Shown here piece by piece: positions 1 through 11,565 of a DNA stretch of 64,000 nucleotides. A program made the translations under genes and the position numbers. The stretch comes from Chrysemys picta bellii. Taxonomy: Eukaryota > Chordata > Testudines > Emydidae. Each line of letters opens with the position of its first letter. Position 1 is the first letter of the stretch. Under the pieces are notes generated by a model, which did not search any database, had not been told where the DNA came from, and saw only the letters and a list, made by a program, of their open reading frames with translations. Location: the NCBI RefSeq assembly GCF_011386835.1, contig NC_088795.1:117445434-117509433 (forward strand). The letters are read 5' to 3'.

Positions 1-1165
1 TGGAGGGCTGGTGCCTGGAGCCACCGCTCACCACATCCCCACTGAGGTATGGTCTAAAGAGTGTTCTCAGCTGCAAAGTGACTAAGGGGTACATGCACTG
101 CTCCTGCTCAGAGGATCAACAAAATGCACCACACAGTGCATTGCCCTGGTCCAGCAGCTTTCCTTTTGCATCAGAGAGATGTGCCAGCTTTTCCGCACTC
201 CCTTGCTGACCTGGCTTCCTTGTGCTATGGCAAGTTTTGACCCTGTCACAGGGTGCTCTACTCACCACTGAGTGGCACCCCCTTCTGGCAATTCTGGAGC
301 CGAGTTCAGCACCTCTTTCCCTCTCTTCCACCATTGCAGCTCTGCTCCTGCTTACTGAGTTGCAGTACGGAACGTGACTCTGCCCTCCAGCCAGGTCACA
401 TTGTAAGCTTCCTACTAATTAGCACCCTCCACACAGCCTAAATCTTCCCCCATCTGCAGCTTAATGGACTGATTGGGCCCTCCTGGACTAATTCTGCTCT
501 CTCAGGGCCAGTGTGGGGAGTACACCTCATCACAGATCCCTAGTTTTCAGAGGCAACGTCTAGGGCTAGGTTTTTAAAATGTGAATTTTAAGCATATAAC
601 TAAGAAACAATGAAACACAAAACTGTAATTGCAAAGACCTCAGATTTGTTTTTGTCTGAACAAGGAGTGGAAGCTTGGAGCAAAAGGAGAGCTGGAGTTT
701 GCCAATGAAAAAAGCTTTATGTACTGAAGTCCAAAGCTTGCAGGAGCCCCAGGCAGATCCTGTAAATCCTGCAGGAGCCACATTTATGCTTTTAATGCAA
801 CTTAAAAACAAGGAAATTCTCAAACAAAAATAATTGGTAATTTAAAATAATTGGTTGCTTAAGTAAGGAACAAATGATAGAAAAATAATAACAAGAATGT
901 CACAATTAAAAGTTCTATAATATTAAACAGTATGAAAATTAGAACATATTATATACATACCTTTCTAGAAGATGTACTGAAGGAAGATACTTACTAGTTA
1001 CCTATCTATAATTCAATATTGGATACAAAAGACTGTTCTTTGTGTAATAGCTACATACTTTGCTGATTAAAATATTAGTATTCAGAAGACGGAAGGTATA
1101 CAATGGAAGGGTAATCCCGAGGCAAGACACAAACACACACATTAGAGATAGACATATTAGTGCTA
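1..1165. other. Intergenic, no gene seen
   Basis: The first 30 bases (GGGCTGGTGCCTGGAGCC) resemble the right end of the MITE at 31966-32446, so the window may start at the edge of such a copy. The remainder is AT-rich with no supported feature. Confidence 0.5.
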
Positions 1166-1167
1166 TA

Positions 1168-1232
1168 TGGGCCTGATTTGGTGCCCTTTGAAGTCAATGG
1201 GAGTCTTTCCATTGACTTTGATGGGCACTGGA
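1168..1232. repeat. GGGCCTGAT palindromic repeat, copy 1
   Basis: The sequence starts GGGCCTGATTTGG and centres on AAGTCAATGGGAGTCTTTCCATTGACTT, a near-perfect inverted repeat. It then decays to GGACCAAG. It belongs to a short palindromic family with further copies near 6050, 35555 and 45360. No target duplication is clear. Confidence 0.65.
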
Positions 1233-1726
1233 CCAAGTTCTATACAATTAAACAAGTGCTTATGTTTTTTTTCCCCACTGTCCTTCAATAACAAAAACAG
1301 AAACACTATATTTCTTGGTAGTTATATCCTGGTGAGTCTAAATTAAAGTTGTTACTGAAATGTCTAATATTAGTTTTCAAATGGCTAGACTTTTGTAAGA
1401 TTAATGTACAAAAAGTGTATTTAAATATTGATTTACATTACATTTTTTATTTCCAACTTTTTAATGGTTAGAATTTTTAATGGTTTTTGATAATTATTTT
1501 TTATTATTTTTACTTATAGGTAGCCACATCTATCTACCTAATTTTAAACTGTTAAAAAAAATGATTGAGGTTGCAAAGTCAAGTGCTCAAAATTAGGAAG
1601 TGTCAGAAATTAGGTTGCCCATAACCTTAATTCAGCTCCTCTGTTGTATGCATTATGATACTCTTTAATTATATCATCATATACTACTTTGTCCACAGGG
1701 CTCTGTGGTGCTCCATGTAAGTTTGA

Positions 1727-1795
1727 AAGCTTGTCTCTCACTAACAGAAGTTTGTCCAATAAAAGATATTACGTCACCTACCTTGTGACTCTATA
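1727..1795. repeat. Turtle repeat fragment with AATAAAAGATATTA core
   Basis: AAAGCTTGTCTCTCACTAAC, then GTCCAATAAAAGATATTACG, then CACCTACCTTGTGACTC are together the reverse complement of the fragment at about 11365-11450. Both are partial members of one dispersed family. Confidence 0.5.
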
Positions 1796-2359
1796 GTTCA
1801 AAATTGATTTTCAGTGATGTGCAATGTTGCCAACTCTTGTGCTTTTATTGTGAAAATCATAATATTTGGTGATTTTCTTAAAGCCCCTGCTCCTGTAGTC
1901 CTATGCTCATGTGAGAATTTCATCTTTCATTTAAAAAAAAACAACTAACAAGTTTCAAGCCCAAACCTGGAAAATGTGAACTCTATGGCTCTAAAACCTA
2001 AAGGTAAATAAAAGACCTCCAAATTCATTAATTTTTAAAATCTCATTTCTAAGCCAACATCCTGATTTGTGGGCGACTTGATGAATGATTTTGAATGCAA
2101 TATTAGAAGTGTTAGGTACCTCAATCTTTATACAGGCATGAAAATAAATGTGGCTTGATTTTCTAAGGAGCCAGGAATTCAAAAAATCCCACTGACTTAC
2201 CCAAGGACATAAAGAAAGCCTGAAGCTATGTCTTCAGTGCAAAAAAGGCACAGGTAGATATAGTTAGATGAGGTCAACAGTATACTCCTGACCTGGGATT
2301 TACTTTGGCATCTATGTAAAAACTTCAGTGCCACAGAGAAGAGGCGGTGCTGAAAACTA

Positions 2360-2582
2360 AGGGTATGTCTCCACTGCAATAAAACACCCATGGCTGGCTT
2401 GTGTCAGCAGAGTTGGGCTTTCAGGGCTCAAGCTGTGAGGCTATAAAATTGCAATGTAGATGTTCGGGCTCAGACCCAAGCCCAAATGTCTATATCGCAA
2501 TTTTATAGCCCTGCAGCCTGAGAGCCCGATTCAGCTGACATTGGCCAGCCCCAGATGTTTTATTTTAGTGTAGACATACCCT
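2360..2582. mobile_element. Palindromic MITE, AGGGTATGTCT termini
   Basis: The ends AGGGTATGTCTCCACTGCAA and TTTTAGTGTAGACATACCCT are inverted. The centre is also a palindrome (GGCTATAAAATTGCAATG against the complement of CGCAATTTTATAGCC). The whole 223-bp unit could fold back. CTAA is found at both edges. There is no coding sequence. Confidence 0.65.
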
Positions 2583-3452
2583 AAGGGTCTGGGCTTTAAA
2601 GAAATATGTTTATTTTCTATAGCTTTAGTTGTAACCATTATAAAATCTGGAAAAGACTATAAAGAAGTGTGAGGGGCAACAAGCTAAATTCATGGGAACA
2701 GAAATGATCACTATTATAAGTGTTTGATGGCTCCAGTAAACTTTATATAACTTAGCTTGTATTCTGGTATCACTTTTATGCAATGGGGCAAAGTTGCTAA
2801 CAGTATATATTAAAAGTGGTAAAAGTATTTATTGCCACACTACATTTTTTAGGAGCACAATTTTATGTGTCTCTGCTTGCGTTGCTTCAACCTAAATGGA
2901 GTAATATTAATACCACAAGAAGGTCTGTTTACATGCTGCTCCAAGAATTTTCTTGCCAAGGGAAAAAAATCTGCCTTTTCAATTATTTTGCATGACAATA
3001 AACCCTACTTAGCTTAAAAAATTAAAGCCTCAATTTTTAAATGTTTATACCATTCTATTTTTGTGATCATGGAGGGAGGAGAGAGTTTCAAGAGACCAGA
3101 GTACCTGACCATGCTAGCTATGATATCTAGATTAATACTTTTCATTTCTGCAGCACCTTCCGTCTCAAAGCCTTTATCCTCCATGAGTGAACAATACTTG
3201 TCTTGCAGGGAAATGTAGTTGTTGCCAGTTTTCAGACTGGAAAACTCAGTCACAAAGAGTTGTAGTATTCTCTTGCAGTGATGGAGACAGGACTCAGTGG
3301 TAAAGCGTATACAGGCAATTCTTTAGTCAGACCACTGACAGGATTTTGTATTTCTCCCTGATTCTATTCCCAACTGACTAAACACATCCAGGAGCAGCTA
3401 CAAAAGAAGTTGGGAGAACAAATGGGAGTCATTTTTTGGCCTCAAAAGTTGG

Positions 3453-3492
3453 TGTGTGTGTGTGTGTGTATGAGAGAGAAGGGGGGGGGGGG
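3453..3492. repeat. (GT)n and G-run microsatellite
   Basis: A GT run at 3453-3469 is followed by GAGA and a run of about 12 G at 3481-3492. A shorter GT tract lies near 3568-3577. The frames across them are artefacts. Confidence 0.8.
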
Positions 3493-5179
3493 GATGGAAA
3501 TGACAAAAAGCTGGCCCCACAGAAAGCCCTCCAGGAGCACCACATCCTTTATTTAATCCATAAAAAGTGTGTGTGTGTACGCCCGTGCCCATGTATAGTG
3601 CTCTCCTCCCAGGGCTCTGAGTCCCTCTCAAGGTTCTGAGTCCACTGTGTCCTGCTCTGCCCTGTGCTCAGTCAAGTCTCCCCACTAGAAGGTGTCTCTC
3701 TCCTCCCAGCAGTACTTTCCTTCTCCACTTTAGAAAATGAGCTGGTAGGGGTCCATTGCTCCTCCCATAGTGTGTAAAGGCCACTGAGAGTAAAGTCAAT
3801 AGAAGAGAGGTGTGACTTTTCTCTTTAGCGCCCCTGCTGGTTTAGTCCGGCACTGCCTTATAAGGCGAGGGAGTCTTTGCTCATCAGCTATTAGGCAGCC
3901 CCACAGGAAGGCGGGAAGTGAAGTGTATATGGAATAACTTTCTCTTCCCACCTTCCATTCCACCCACCTGATCAAAGTTGATAGGAGCAAGAGGGGATGA
4001 AGTTGTGGTTCCTCCTCCCTGAAAGCTGGGTAGGGGGGTGTGTCCCCTTTGTCTTCCCTTTCATGGTAACTAGAAAAGTCTCTGCTTCTGGAAACACATT
4101 AAAAGCTGACTGCCAAGTCACCTTGTTGGAGATGATGGGGTACCCTGTTTCCTGTCAAAGTCAATCCTGAAAATAAGAGTGATTAGAGGAGTGAAAGAGG
4201 TGGGGATGGAAGTTTGGGTGGGCATTGCAAGAGAAATTATGGGGAAAGAATGAGAGAAGAACTGAGGAAAGAGAGAAAATGGAAGGAATGAGGAGAGAGA
4301 AAACAGATTGGCTTCCACCATCTGAAAGTGTCACATGTTTCTAAATAAAAATGAAAGGCAGTTAAAGTTGGTGCAGAATAGATTAGTTAGAGCCTAACAA
4401 GAGATTTGTCAGCAGTAAGACTTACAGCCATGACGGAAACTAGGGTTAGAATTGGCGGAAGGACACTTGCCAAAGGGACCAAAGGAATCCATGTGCATTT
4501 TCAAGTATGGGCTGATGTGTGGTCGCTCTGCTTGTGGCCCTTCCCCACAGAGACAGACCAGAATTGGGATAGGCATTGAGGTTGAGCACAAAGGCTGGCA
4601 TTTATCCATCTGTGTGGCTGAAGGAAAGAGAGTGCAGTGGCTTCAGTTTTCCATAAACTGATGTCTTCAAGGGTTTATAGGCATAGAATTATAGATCCTG
4701 ACTTCCAGGATGAAGAAAAAGCCTTTTGTTACATCTGGTCTGACTTTAAGGTCATGGCTAGGTGTGAGTGTGGCTCTTGTGTCTCAACCCTCTGATTACG
4801 TTAAGTATTTTTGATCTGGAAATGATGCTGTATGTCCATCCAGATATTCTATTGTTCCATCATTCAATTACCTGACCCTGCTCTTAGTCCTGAGATTGCA
4901 CAGATGGGATTGGCAAAGGAAGGATCGTTGCTTTTGATCAGTGAGATTGAGCAATAACCCTCCCCCCCCCACACACACATAAATCGTGGAGCTGTCCATG
5001 TATCAGTACAAATACATAAACCCAAGACAGAGTTAATTTAGTCTTGCCTTGATGCAACTTGCATGTTTTTACCACGCAGAAAAAAAAAAGTAAGCCTGTT
5101 TTCATTTTGCTCAAGATGAACCAATGGCCTTGAAATTTGAAAACAATATATATTCGACCACACAAACTAATAAGGCACC

Positions 5180-5900
5180 AGTGTTTTAGCAGACATTATA
5201 AAATATAAAATTAGATGGAAAATTGCCTTAAGCCCCTGTAAATTAAAATTGCTCTTTTTACAACAAAAATGAGCCTTATGTAGAAACAAACAATTTTGTG
5301 ATCTTCATTTAACTGACCAATTTCATATGGCAAACAGTATTTATTCATCCCGTTCCAGTGACCTAACTAGCATTTTACAATGTGATGCCTTGCATATTTT
5401 CACAGTATTGTAAAAAAAAAAGGGTTCTGTAGATTTATTTGATCCCTGTTGAAAAATTATTTTTTTTACTTCCTTCTAACCAGTGCAAACTGGAAATTGT
5501 TCTTAATGTAATTCTCTTGCTTACCATCCAGACATTAATCAGGAAACCAATTAGAGCTATTTTGTGTACTCTAATTTGAAAAGTGAAAGTAACATATGTT
5601 GACAGTTAATTTGAATTTTTTTGTTAACAAGCACAGATTTTTATAATGAAATAATATTTGATTCTGTTATAGAAAAACATGGACTATTAAATTACAGCAG
5701 GTTGGGAAAATGCCAGTGCATTAATCACTCTGGGAATAATAACATAGATCATTTAGTGTTAGGTATTTTAACATTTTTTGTTGATGATTTTCCATTTTAG
5801 TTATTTTTATACAGTATCACTGTGACTTGATTTGGAACTTTTCAAACTCACGTCAGTGCAATTTTTTGTTTTAGCACGTTGCGGCTTTGTACCAGCACAG
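5180..5900. promoter_or_regulatory. Candidate conserved non-coding block
   Basis: About 700 bp of AT-rich DNA without recognisable repeats. It holds several homeodomain-type sites (CCAATTAGAGC, GCATTAATCAC, CATTAATCAGG, ACAGTTAATTTG). This texture is common in developmental enhancers, and the locus probably belongs to the MSX1 neighbourhood. The call is inference only; no alignment could be run. Confidence 0.25.
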
Positions 5901-6046
5901 CGCAGTATCTGAAACCTAATCACAAGAAAAATATTAGGTATCCAGGCTCCACTTCAAACACTTCTATTTTCTTGGGTGTTTAAAAATGTCAATATTTGTA
6001 AAAAGGTGTCAGACTGACAGCCTGCAAGACTGAAGTCTTTCATCTT

Positions 6047-6116
6047 AGGGCTTGATCTGAAGCAACTGAAGTCAATGGGAGTCTTTCCATTGACTTCAGT
6101 GGGCTTTGGGTCAGGC
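6047..6116. repeat. GGGCCTGAT palindromic repeat, copy 2
   Basis: It contains GAAGTCAATGGGAGTCTTTCC followed by ATTGACTTCAGTGGGCTTTGGGTCAGGCC. The outer part GGGCTTGATC pairs with the closing GGTCAGGCC. It is the best preserved hairpin of this family in the window. Confidence 0.7.
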
Positions 6117-6185
6117 CGTTACCAAACAGATACAGAGGTAGTGCAAGTATCCCCACTCTTGTCTGACCCTGGTCTAGAGAGACTG

Positions 6186-6477
6186 AGAGCTTGTCTACAC
6201 TTGCCTGGGATCCACGAGTGGCGATTGATGCATCAGCAGTCGATTTAGCGGGTCTAGTGAAGACCCGCTAAATTGACCACAGATCACTCTCCCATCGACT
6301 CCTGTACTTCACCAGATTGAGAAGAGCAGGGCCAGTCAACAGGAGAGCATCTCTTGTTGATATCGCGTAGTGTGGATCCCGCGGTAAGTAGATCTAAGCT
6401 ACATCAATTTGAGTTATGCTATTCACGTAACTCAAATTGCGTAGCTTAGATCGAATTTCCCCTGTAGTCCAGACAAG
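6186..6477. mobile_element. CTTGTCTACA-type MITE, first of an inverted pair
   Basis: It begins GAGCTTGTCTACACTTGCC and ends near CAGACAAGGCC, typical of turtle MITEs with TGTCTACAC termini. Inside is a fold-back around GCGGGTCTAGTGAAGACCCGC. Its first 145 bp recur in reverse orientation at 6496-6650. A second internal palindrome surrounds AACTCAAATTGCGTAG near 6400-6450. Confidence 0.6.
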
Positions 6478-6495
6478 GCCTGAGTCAAAGGGTTG

Positions 6496-6650
6496 TTTGG
6501 GTCTTGTCTACTCTTCTTGATTCGGTGGAGTACAGGAGTCAATGGGAGAGCTATCTGCGGTTGATTTAGCGGATCTTCACTAGACCCACTAAATCAACTG
6601 CCGATGCATCAATCGCTGCTCATTGATCCCCTGGTAAGCGTAGATAAGCC
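6496..6650. mobile_element. CTTGTCTACA-type MITE, inverted second copy
   Basis: The reverse complement reads GGGCTTATCTACGCTTACC, then GATGCATCGGCAGTTGATTT, then CTCCTGTACTCC. It follows the element at 6186 over about 145 bp with moderate divergence. The pair forms an inverted repeat with a spacer of roughly 165 bp. Confidence 0.55.
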
Positions 6651-7171
6651 CATAGTCCACATGCCTATTCATTCCTTGGCCTTATGCTAAAAATACTAGC
6701 TAGAGTGCCAGTTTGGGACAAAGACACTAGAATCTGGACTGAGGCAACAAATTGGTTTCCTACAAGTCACTGAAAAGCCATCAGATAAGTACCATCTTTC
6801 AGTCACTTCCATCCTAGGCTGAATTCTAATCACTCAGCTAGAAACACCACAATTCTTAACCTATCTCCTTGGCCAGACATTCTCTTTAATATGTGCAGTT
6901 TTAGATCTTATTTCCTCTACAGACATTGATATTAAACACTATTTAAAAAATAGTAACCAGAGTTACACAGAAAACATAAATCAATATGGGAAAAATACCC
7001 AGTTCCTCAAATTACCTTTTAGCAAAACTTCTGTCAAGGCCTATATCTGAATTTGGATGTATTGACAGTTAGTTTGGATGTTTTTCAAGGAAAGAAACTT
7101 TCTAAAGTGCAAATGCTCTAAAGTAAAACCTGCCTTGGGAGCAGAATTTAAATGGGTCTTTCCTCCTTAAA

Positions 7172-7372
7172 AGGTATAGCTTCACTGCAGAGTTAACTCA
7201 AGTAATCTACACTCGAGCTACCTCCCTCACATTAGCCTAGCATGAAGGAGAGCAGCCATACTGCAAAATAACAGTCGAGCTGCTGTGTCCATACTGGCAC
7301 AGCACTCACTCATGTGGGCGCCCAGTCTTCTGGAGAAACATTCTATAGTTCACAGCGCAGCACTATAAGCAT
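7172..7372. repeat. Diverged MITE-like turtle repeat
   Basis: GGTATAGCTTCACTGCAGAG ... CAGTCGAGCTGCTGTGTCC resembles the CTACACTGCA-type MITEs elsewhere in the window, but the ends are decayed. It is assigned from its words only. Confidence 0.35.
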
Positions 7373-8206
7373 CTCTATGAATTCTTTTGGAATATATCAT
7401 GGGAGAACTTTCCTTGGCACATGTGGGAGAAATGGTGTTAGCTCAGCATCTCATTAAATTAGGAAAGAAGACTTAACTGAAGCCCTCAAAACAAGATCTT
7501 TTAAGAGGAACTTATTGCACGCAGTGGGAAACAGGTTGGGTCCAGTAAGTTTAGTCCACGTGCCCTACGGAAGGGTCTGAGGGCTCACAACATTGTTTTA
7601 AAAAGTCAAACTGAGACATCTCAGGCACTCTGAAAATCCGGTTTTGGATTGCTGTTACATTCTTGATCAGTTACTTTGTGCCAGATTGTGACTGGACCTA
7701 CCGGGAGAGTAAGCAAAATAATAACCCGTATCCCTGTAGGGAACTAACAGGGCAATCTGGCCCTTTAAGGGCCAGTGGGGTCAGGGAGCAGCCAGACTTG
7801 TTCTGGAGGGAAGTCCAGTAGGCAATCAGCTGAACTATCTGAACAGCACCTAATTACTGGGTCTGATTCCCAGCTGGAGGACATAGAGGAGGGCCTCAGA
7901 TCCATGAGGGGGTAGGGAACTAGGAGACAGTTGAGATGAGATAAAACTCTCCTGTGGCTGCAGTAGAAGGTTGCAAAAGGGCAAACAGGCCCTATGTACC
8001 CATCCCTTAGGCTTGGGAGGTCCAGACTTTTTAGTTGTTGGAGGCCAGAGGGCCCCACAATCTCAGCCAAGAACTGGGCTATTGCACTTGGTATTGTTCT
8101 AAAATTTCTTGTTTTGTGTTGTTATATCTCTGAGGAAAGGGGCTAAAATGCAACGGAGTATGGCTGATTGTTGATCCTAGGCTGTTGATCAAGTCCATTA
8201 GCTTAC

Positions 8207-8536
8207 ATGGGTGAAGAATTCAGGCACAGTTTGCCACAGCCTCGGGTAAACGTGGATACTGAAGCTCTAATAAAATGGATGAGAGAGCAACAACACCAAG
8301 AGCTGAAGCAGACCCTTGTTCAGCACCAGTTACAGCAGCAACAGCTATGTCAGCAGCTACAACTACAGAAGAAGCATTTCCAGCAAAAACAGCAGGAAAA
8401 CCAGCAGCAGTTCATACTTTGCCTATTGATGCGGGATGGCCAGGAGCAACAGGTTGAAGCGGTGATACAGTTACCTATGCAGAAGGGAGACGTCCTCACT
8501 AAGGTGAGGCCAGAAAATGACCCGAGGCCTTCTTAG
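8207..8536 (+). pseudogene. Gypsy gag N-terminal part (glutamine-rich)
   Basis: An open frame of 109 codons begins with a hydrophilic region, followed by a glutamine-rich helical stretch (residues about 25-70, probable coiled coil). It ends in KVRPENDPRPS, which resembles the K-M-x-P-x-D-D-P-E motif at the start of the gag core of Gmr1-like gypsy elements. The frame is lost just after this motif, and the gag core continues in another frame at 8720. It is treated as the broken 5' half of gag. Confidence 0.6.
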
Positions 8537-8719
8537 AAACCTTTTGATTGGGTAGCCAAGGCTCCCGGAAGCAGGGGCCACCAAGATAGCACTCTAACAA
8601 ACTGGGGAAGCCCAGGCAGCATACTGTGCTCTGGGTGTAACTGTGGCAAAAGAGTATGGGATACTCACGGTCACTATACTGGTTGCCTAGGGATCAGTGA
8701 AGAAGGGTATTGCCAGTAA

Positions 8720-8953
8720 TTGAGACAGGAACCATTTACTTCAGACTTCTGGCCTACAGTGGTAGCCCAATGGCTAAGAGACTTTTGCTCCCATTGGTTG
8801 AAACCAGAGACACACTCCTCAATGGAAACAGTTGAGCCGGTGACTTTAGAACAGTTCTGCTGGATCCTACTGGCAGGACCCAAGGAGTGGGTCTGTTGCC
8901 ATCAGGTGACTCTCATGGAGGAGGCAGTTAGGCCTCATGGAGATCTTTCTTGA
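8720..8953 (+). pseudogene. Gypsy gag fragment related to SCAN domains
   Basis: The frame contains WLRDFCSHWLKPETHS, then LEQFCWILLAGPKEWV and LMEEAV. The spacing W-L-x-P-E ... L-E-Q-F ... W-V ... E-E-A-V is that of the SCAN domain, which is known to derive from the gag of Gmr1-like gypsy elements. Its place between the N-terminal gag frame and the protease, inside a gypsy relic, favours retrotransposon gag over a zinc-finger gene exon. No KRAB or zinc-finger coding sequence is nearby. Confidence 0.65.
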
Positions 8954-9330
8954 TGCACAATTAGACTGAGAGCCAATAGAAAAACCTGAAAGACAGAATT
9001 CTCCTGTGTCTGGGTCTCATGCGAGGGTGGTTGCAAGCTAAAAGTCTCCTCCAGGAAGGGTCTCATTGAGTTGTGAGATAAGTTTACAGTCTCCCAAGAG
9101 ACTGAAACCCAGGATAAACCCCAGTAAGCAGGCTGGGTAGGAAGGGTTAAGGTTCAGCTCTGGAGGAGTCCCCAGTGGAAATGAAGAGGGGGTCCCTAAT
9201 TTGTTTTACACGTGGACAGGAAGACTATAGGTACAAAGATTGCTCCCATATGCAGTGTGCCTCAGATGCTGAGGGAGAGCCCGTTGGCTCAAAGGGATAA
9301 GTTGTCCCAGTTACAATAGCTAGAAACAAG

Positions 9331-10326
9331 GTGCTGAATCTAATAGATTTGGGTTCAGGTCAGATATTCATACAGGAGGAGTTGATAGCTCCTGAGGTTC
9401 TAGTAGGTAGAGAGTGGGTGTATGTGGGCTGTATTCATGGGGATGTCTGGCCCTACCCTACAATGGAAGTTAGATTGACTGTGGGAGGTCAGGAGGTCAA
9501 AATGAATATGGCTTTAGTTAGTGTTACCATTCGTCCAGATTCCCCCGGACATGTCCGGCTTTTTGAGCTAAAAATAGCGTCCGGGGGGAATTTGTAAATG
9601 TCCGGACTTCCCCCCACCCCCATACAGAGTGCGCGCGGCTAACAGGGCAGCCGGACGGATAGTGCCACTTACATGGGGCTCCGACAGCCAGAGAGAGCCC
9701 CTCCTCCCCCCTGCAGCAGAGCTCACTCCCTCCCTCCCTGCATTCGCAGATCGTCTCCGGCAGTCTGGACCTCCTCCCCCGCTCCTCCAGCCCAGCGCGC
9801 CGGGACGAGAGGCTCAGGCCGTTCCTGAGCAAGCTCACAGAGACATTAGGCGAAGGCCAACAACAAGGGGGCCAGGGGGTTGGAGAAGAGGCAGGGAGGT
9901 TCTGGAGAGGGCAGTCAAGAGACGGGGGGGGGGGCTTTCTGGGGGTGGGGGTGTGGATAAGGTTTTGGGCAGTCAGGGTACAGGTAGGGGGTAGGGTCCT
10001 GGGGGCATTTGGGGGGGGTCTTAGGAGGGGGCAGTTAGGGGACAAGGAACAGGGAGGCTTAGGTAGGGGTGGGGTTCTGGAGGGCAGTTAGGAGCAGGGG
10101 TCCCAGGAGGAGGCAGTCAGGGGACAAGGAGTGGGGGGGAGGGTTGGGGGTTCTGAGGGGGGGAAGTGGGAGGGGCAGGGGCGGGGCTAGGGCAGGATGG
10201 GGCGGGGCCAGGGCAGGACAGGGGCGGGGCTCCTCCCATCCTCTTTTTTGCTTGCTGAAATATGGTAACCCTACTTTAGTTCAACACCTAGCTTATGCAG
10301 TGGTGCTGAGTCGCGATTGGAACTAG
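9331..10326 (+). pseudogene. Gypsy aspartic protease region, split by a MITE
   Basis: The first part (9331-9519) contains LIDLGSGQIFI, the active-site region of a retroviral-type aspartic protease with the usual D-S/T-G changed to D-L-G-S-G. After the MITE at 9520-10273 the sequence resumes with VQHLAYAVVLSRDWN, matching the short LPYPVxLGRDW segment that follows gypsy proteases. The two flanks therefore belong to one reading region that was open when the MITE landed. It is non-functional. Confidence 0.6.
9520..10273. mobile_element. GC-rich MITE with GTTACCAT termini, copy A
   Basis: The ends read AGTGTTACCAT on the left and ATGGTAACCCT on the right, forming inverted termini. The 8-bp sequence CTTTAGTT lies on both sides (9512-9519 and 10274-10281), as expected for hAT-type insertion. 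The interior has CCCGGACATGTCCGGC-like palindromes and a long G-rich tail. A second member is at 63033-63610. It interrupts the protease of the gypsy relic, so it is younger than that element. The long frames inside it are not genes. Confidence 0.75.
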
Positions 10327-10599
10327 TCTTTTGAAGGGGGCTGCGAAGGCAGGATCAGAACCTGCCCTCAGCATGCAATGGGAGGATAAGATGGAGGATA
10401 TTTTTCCCTTTCTCAACCCCCAGCTGTTTGGTGCCTGGACAAAGTCATACCAAGAACTGCGTGGAGGCAGAAGGGAGGCACTCGGGGCCGAAGGAGTCCC
10501 TGGGAAGAGATCATGGAAAGGCATCAGGATACAGTGCAGTTTGGACTCCTCTGAGTTATGTGTCCCAGAACAGACGCCCATTGTCTGGGGAAGACATGC

Positions 10600-11565
10600 T
10601 GGTCTTAAACAGGGATCCCAATTTTGTTCAAAGTCAGAGAGCGGATCCAGTGTTCAGCCTATTATATGGCTGACTGGGTAGGGCTGGTTGACCCTGGCCA
10701 GGATTCCCAACACCCCCATTTTAAACTGGAGGGGGATCTCTTGGTGAGGGTGATCTCAGACAGACCGGAGCCCTCCGAGCACAGCTCCTAGTCTCCAACC
10801 AGTACCGGGACCAAGTGTTAAAATTGGACTGTGATGTACTGTGGTCCAGCTACTTGGGGATGGAGAAAACTCAAGGAAGGGTACTGGCCAGGTTCTTTTG
10901 GCCAGGTGTTTACTGAGCTATTAAGGCTTACTCTACATCCTGCCTGAAGTGCCAGAAGTGGGTGCCAGACTGACCCACAGGACTCCCCTAATCCCCCTCC
11001 CACTAGTGGGCAGTCCATTTGAGTGGATTAGGGAAGACCTCATACGGTCACTTGAGCCAAGTTCAAGCAGGTGTCAATTTATTTTAGTGATTGTAGACTA
11101 TGCCACCTGGTACCTCGCGGCCATGGCCTTGCACTGTACAATAGCACAGGCAGTAGCTACTGAACTGCTGAAAATATTCTCCAGGGTAGGGATTCTAAGA
11201 GTCATCCAGACAGATCAAGGCATAGCCTTCATGTTGCATCTAATGCAAAAAGTATAATCCTTGCTCAGTAAGAATTCCTGTCTGCCACCCAGAAACAGGT
11301 GGGTTGGTAGAAAAGTTCATCTGTACACTAAAAGAAATGTTGCAAAATTTGTAACTATAAAGTCCCAGAATTAGAGCGACAATGTGGGTGAGGTAATATC
11401 TTTTATTGGACCAACACCTCACCCTCCTTGTCTCTCTGATACCCTGGGACTGACATGATTACAACACTGCATATAAATCCCAGAACTGGCACAAGATATT
11501 ACCCTACCTGTTGTCTGCAATCAGGGAAGATCCTCAATCTTCTTTGGGCTTCTCACCTTTTGAAT
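10600..11565 (+). pseudogene. Gypsy integrase remnant
   Basis: Near 10850-10915 the sequence encodes LGMEKTQGRVLARFFWPGVY, the linker before the H2C2 zinc-binding region of gypsy integrases, with CLKCQ shortly after. The 10949-11257 frame has the catalytic core start (PFEWIREDLI, ILVIVDYATWY, VIQTDQG). A later piece (11470-11565) resembles the integrase C-terminal part (AIRED-like, then F-G/S-F). In the first core motif the expected aspartate is retained (REDLI), and the second (TDQG) is present. Stops between the parts show it is dead. Confidence 0.7.
11365..11450. repeat. Turtle repeat fragment inside the gypsy integrase relic
   Basis: GTGGGTGAGGTAATATCTTT followed by TATTGGACCAACAC is the reverse complement of the fragment at 1727-1795. 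It lies within the integrase tail of the LTR element, splitting the homology. Confidence 0.5.

Larger units (their letters stand above)
1796..5179. other. Intergenic, repeats only
   Basis: Apart from the MITE at 2360-2582 and the microsatellite at 3453-3492, I see nothing beyond a purine-rich tract at about 4170-4310 and an A-run at 5080-5090. No exon-like frame is present. Confidence 0.5.

Noticed and set aside
3398..3639. Frames across the GT/G microsatellite
   Set aside because: Simple repeat reading on both strands (runs of V-C-V or H-T-H-T).
9524..10045. 173-codon minus-strand proline-rich frame
   Set aside because: It is the complement of the G-rich interior of a MITE that interrupts a gypsy relic.
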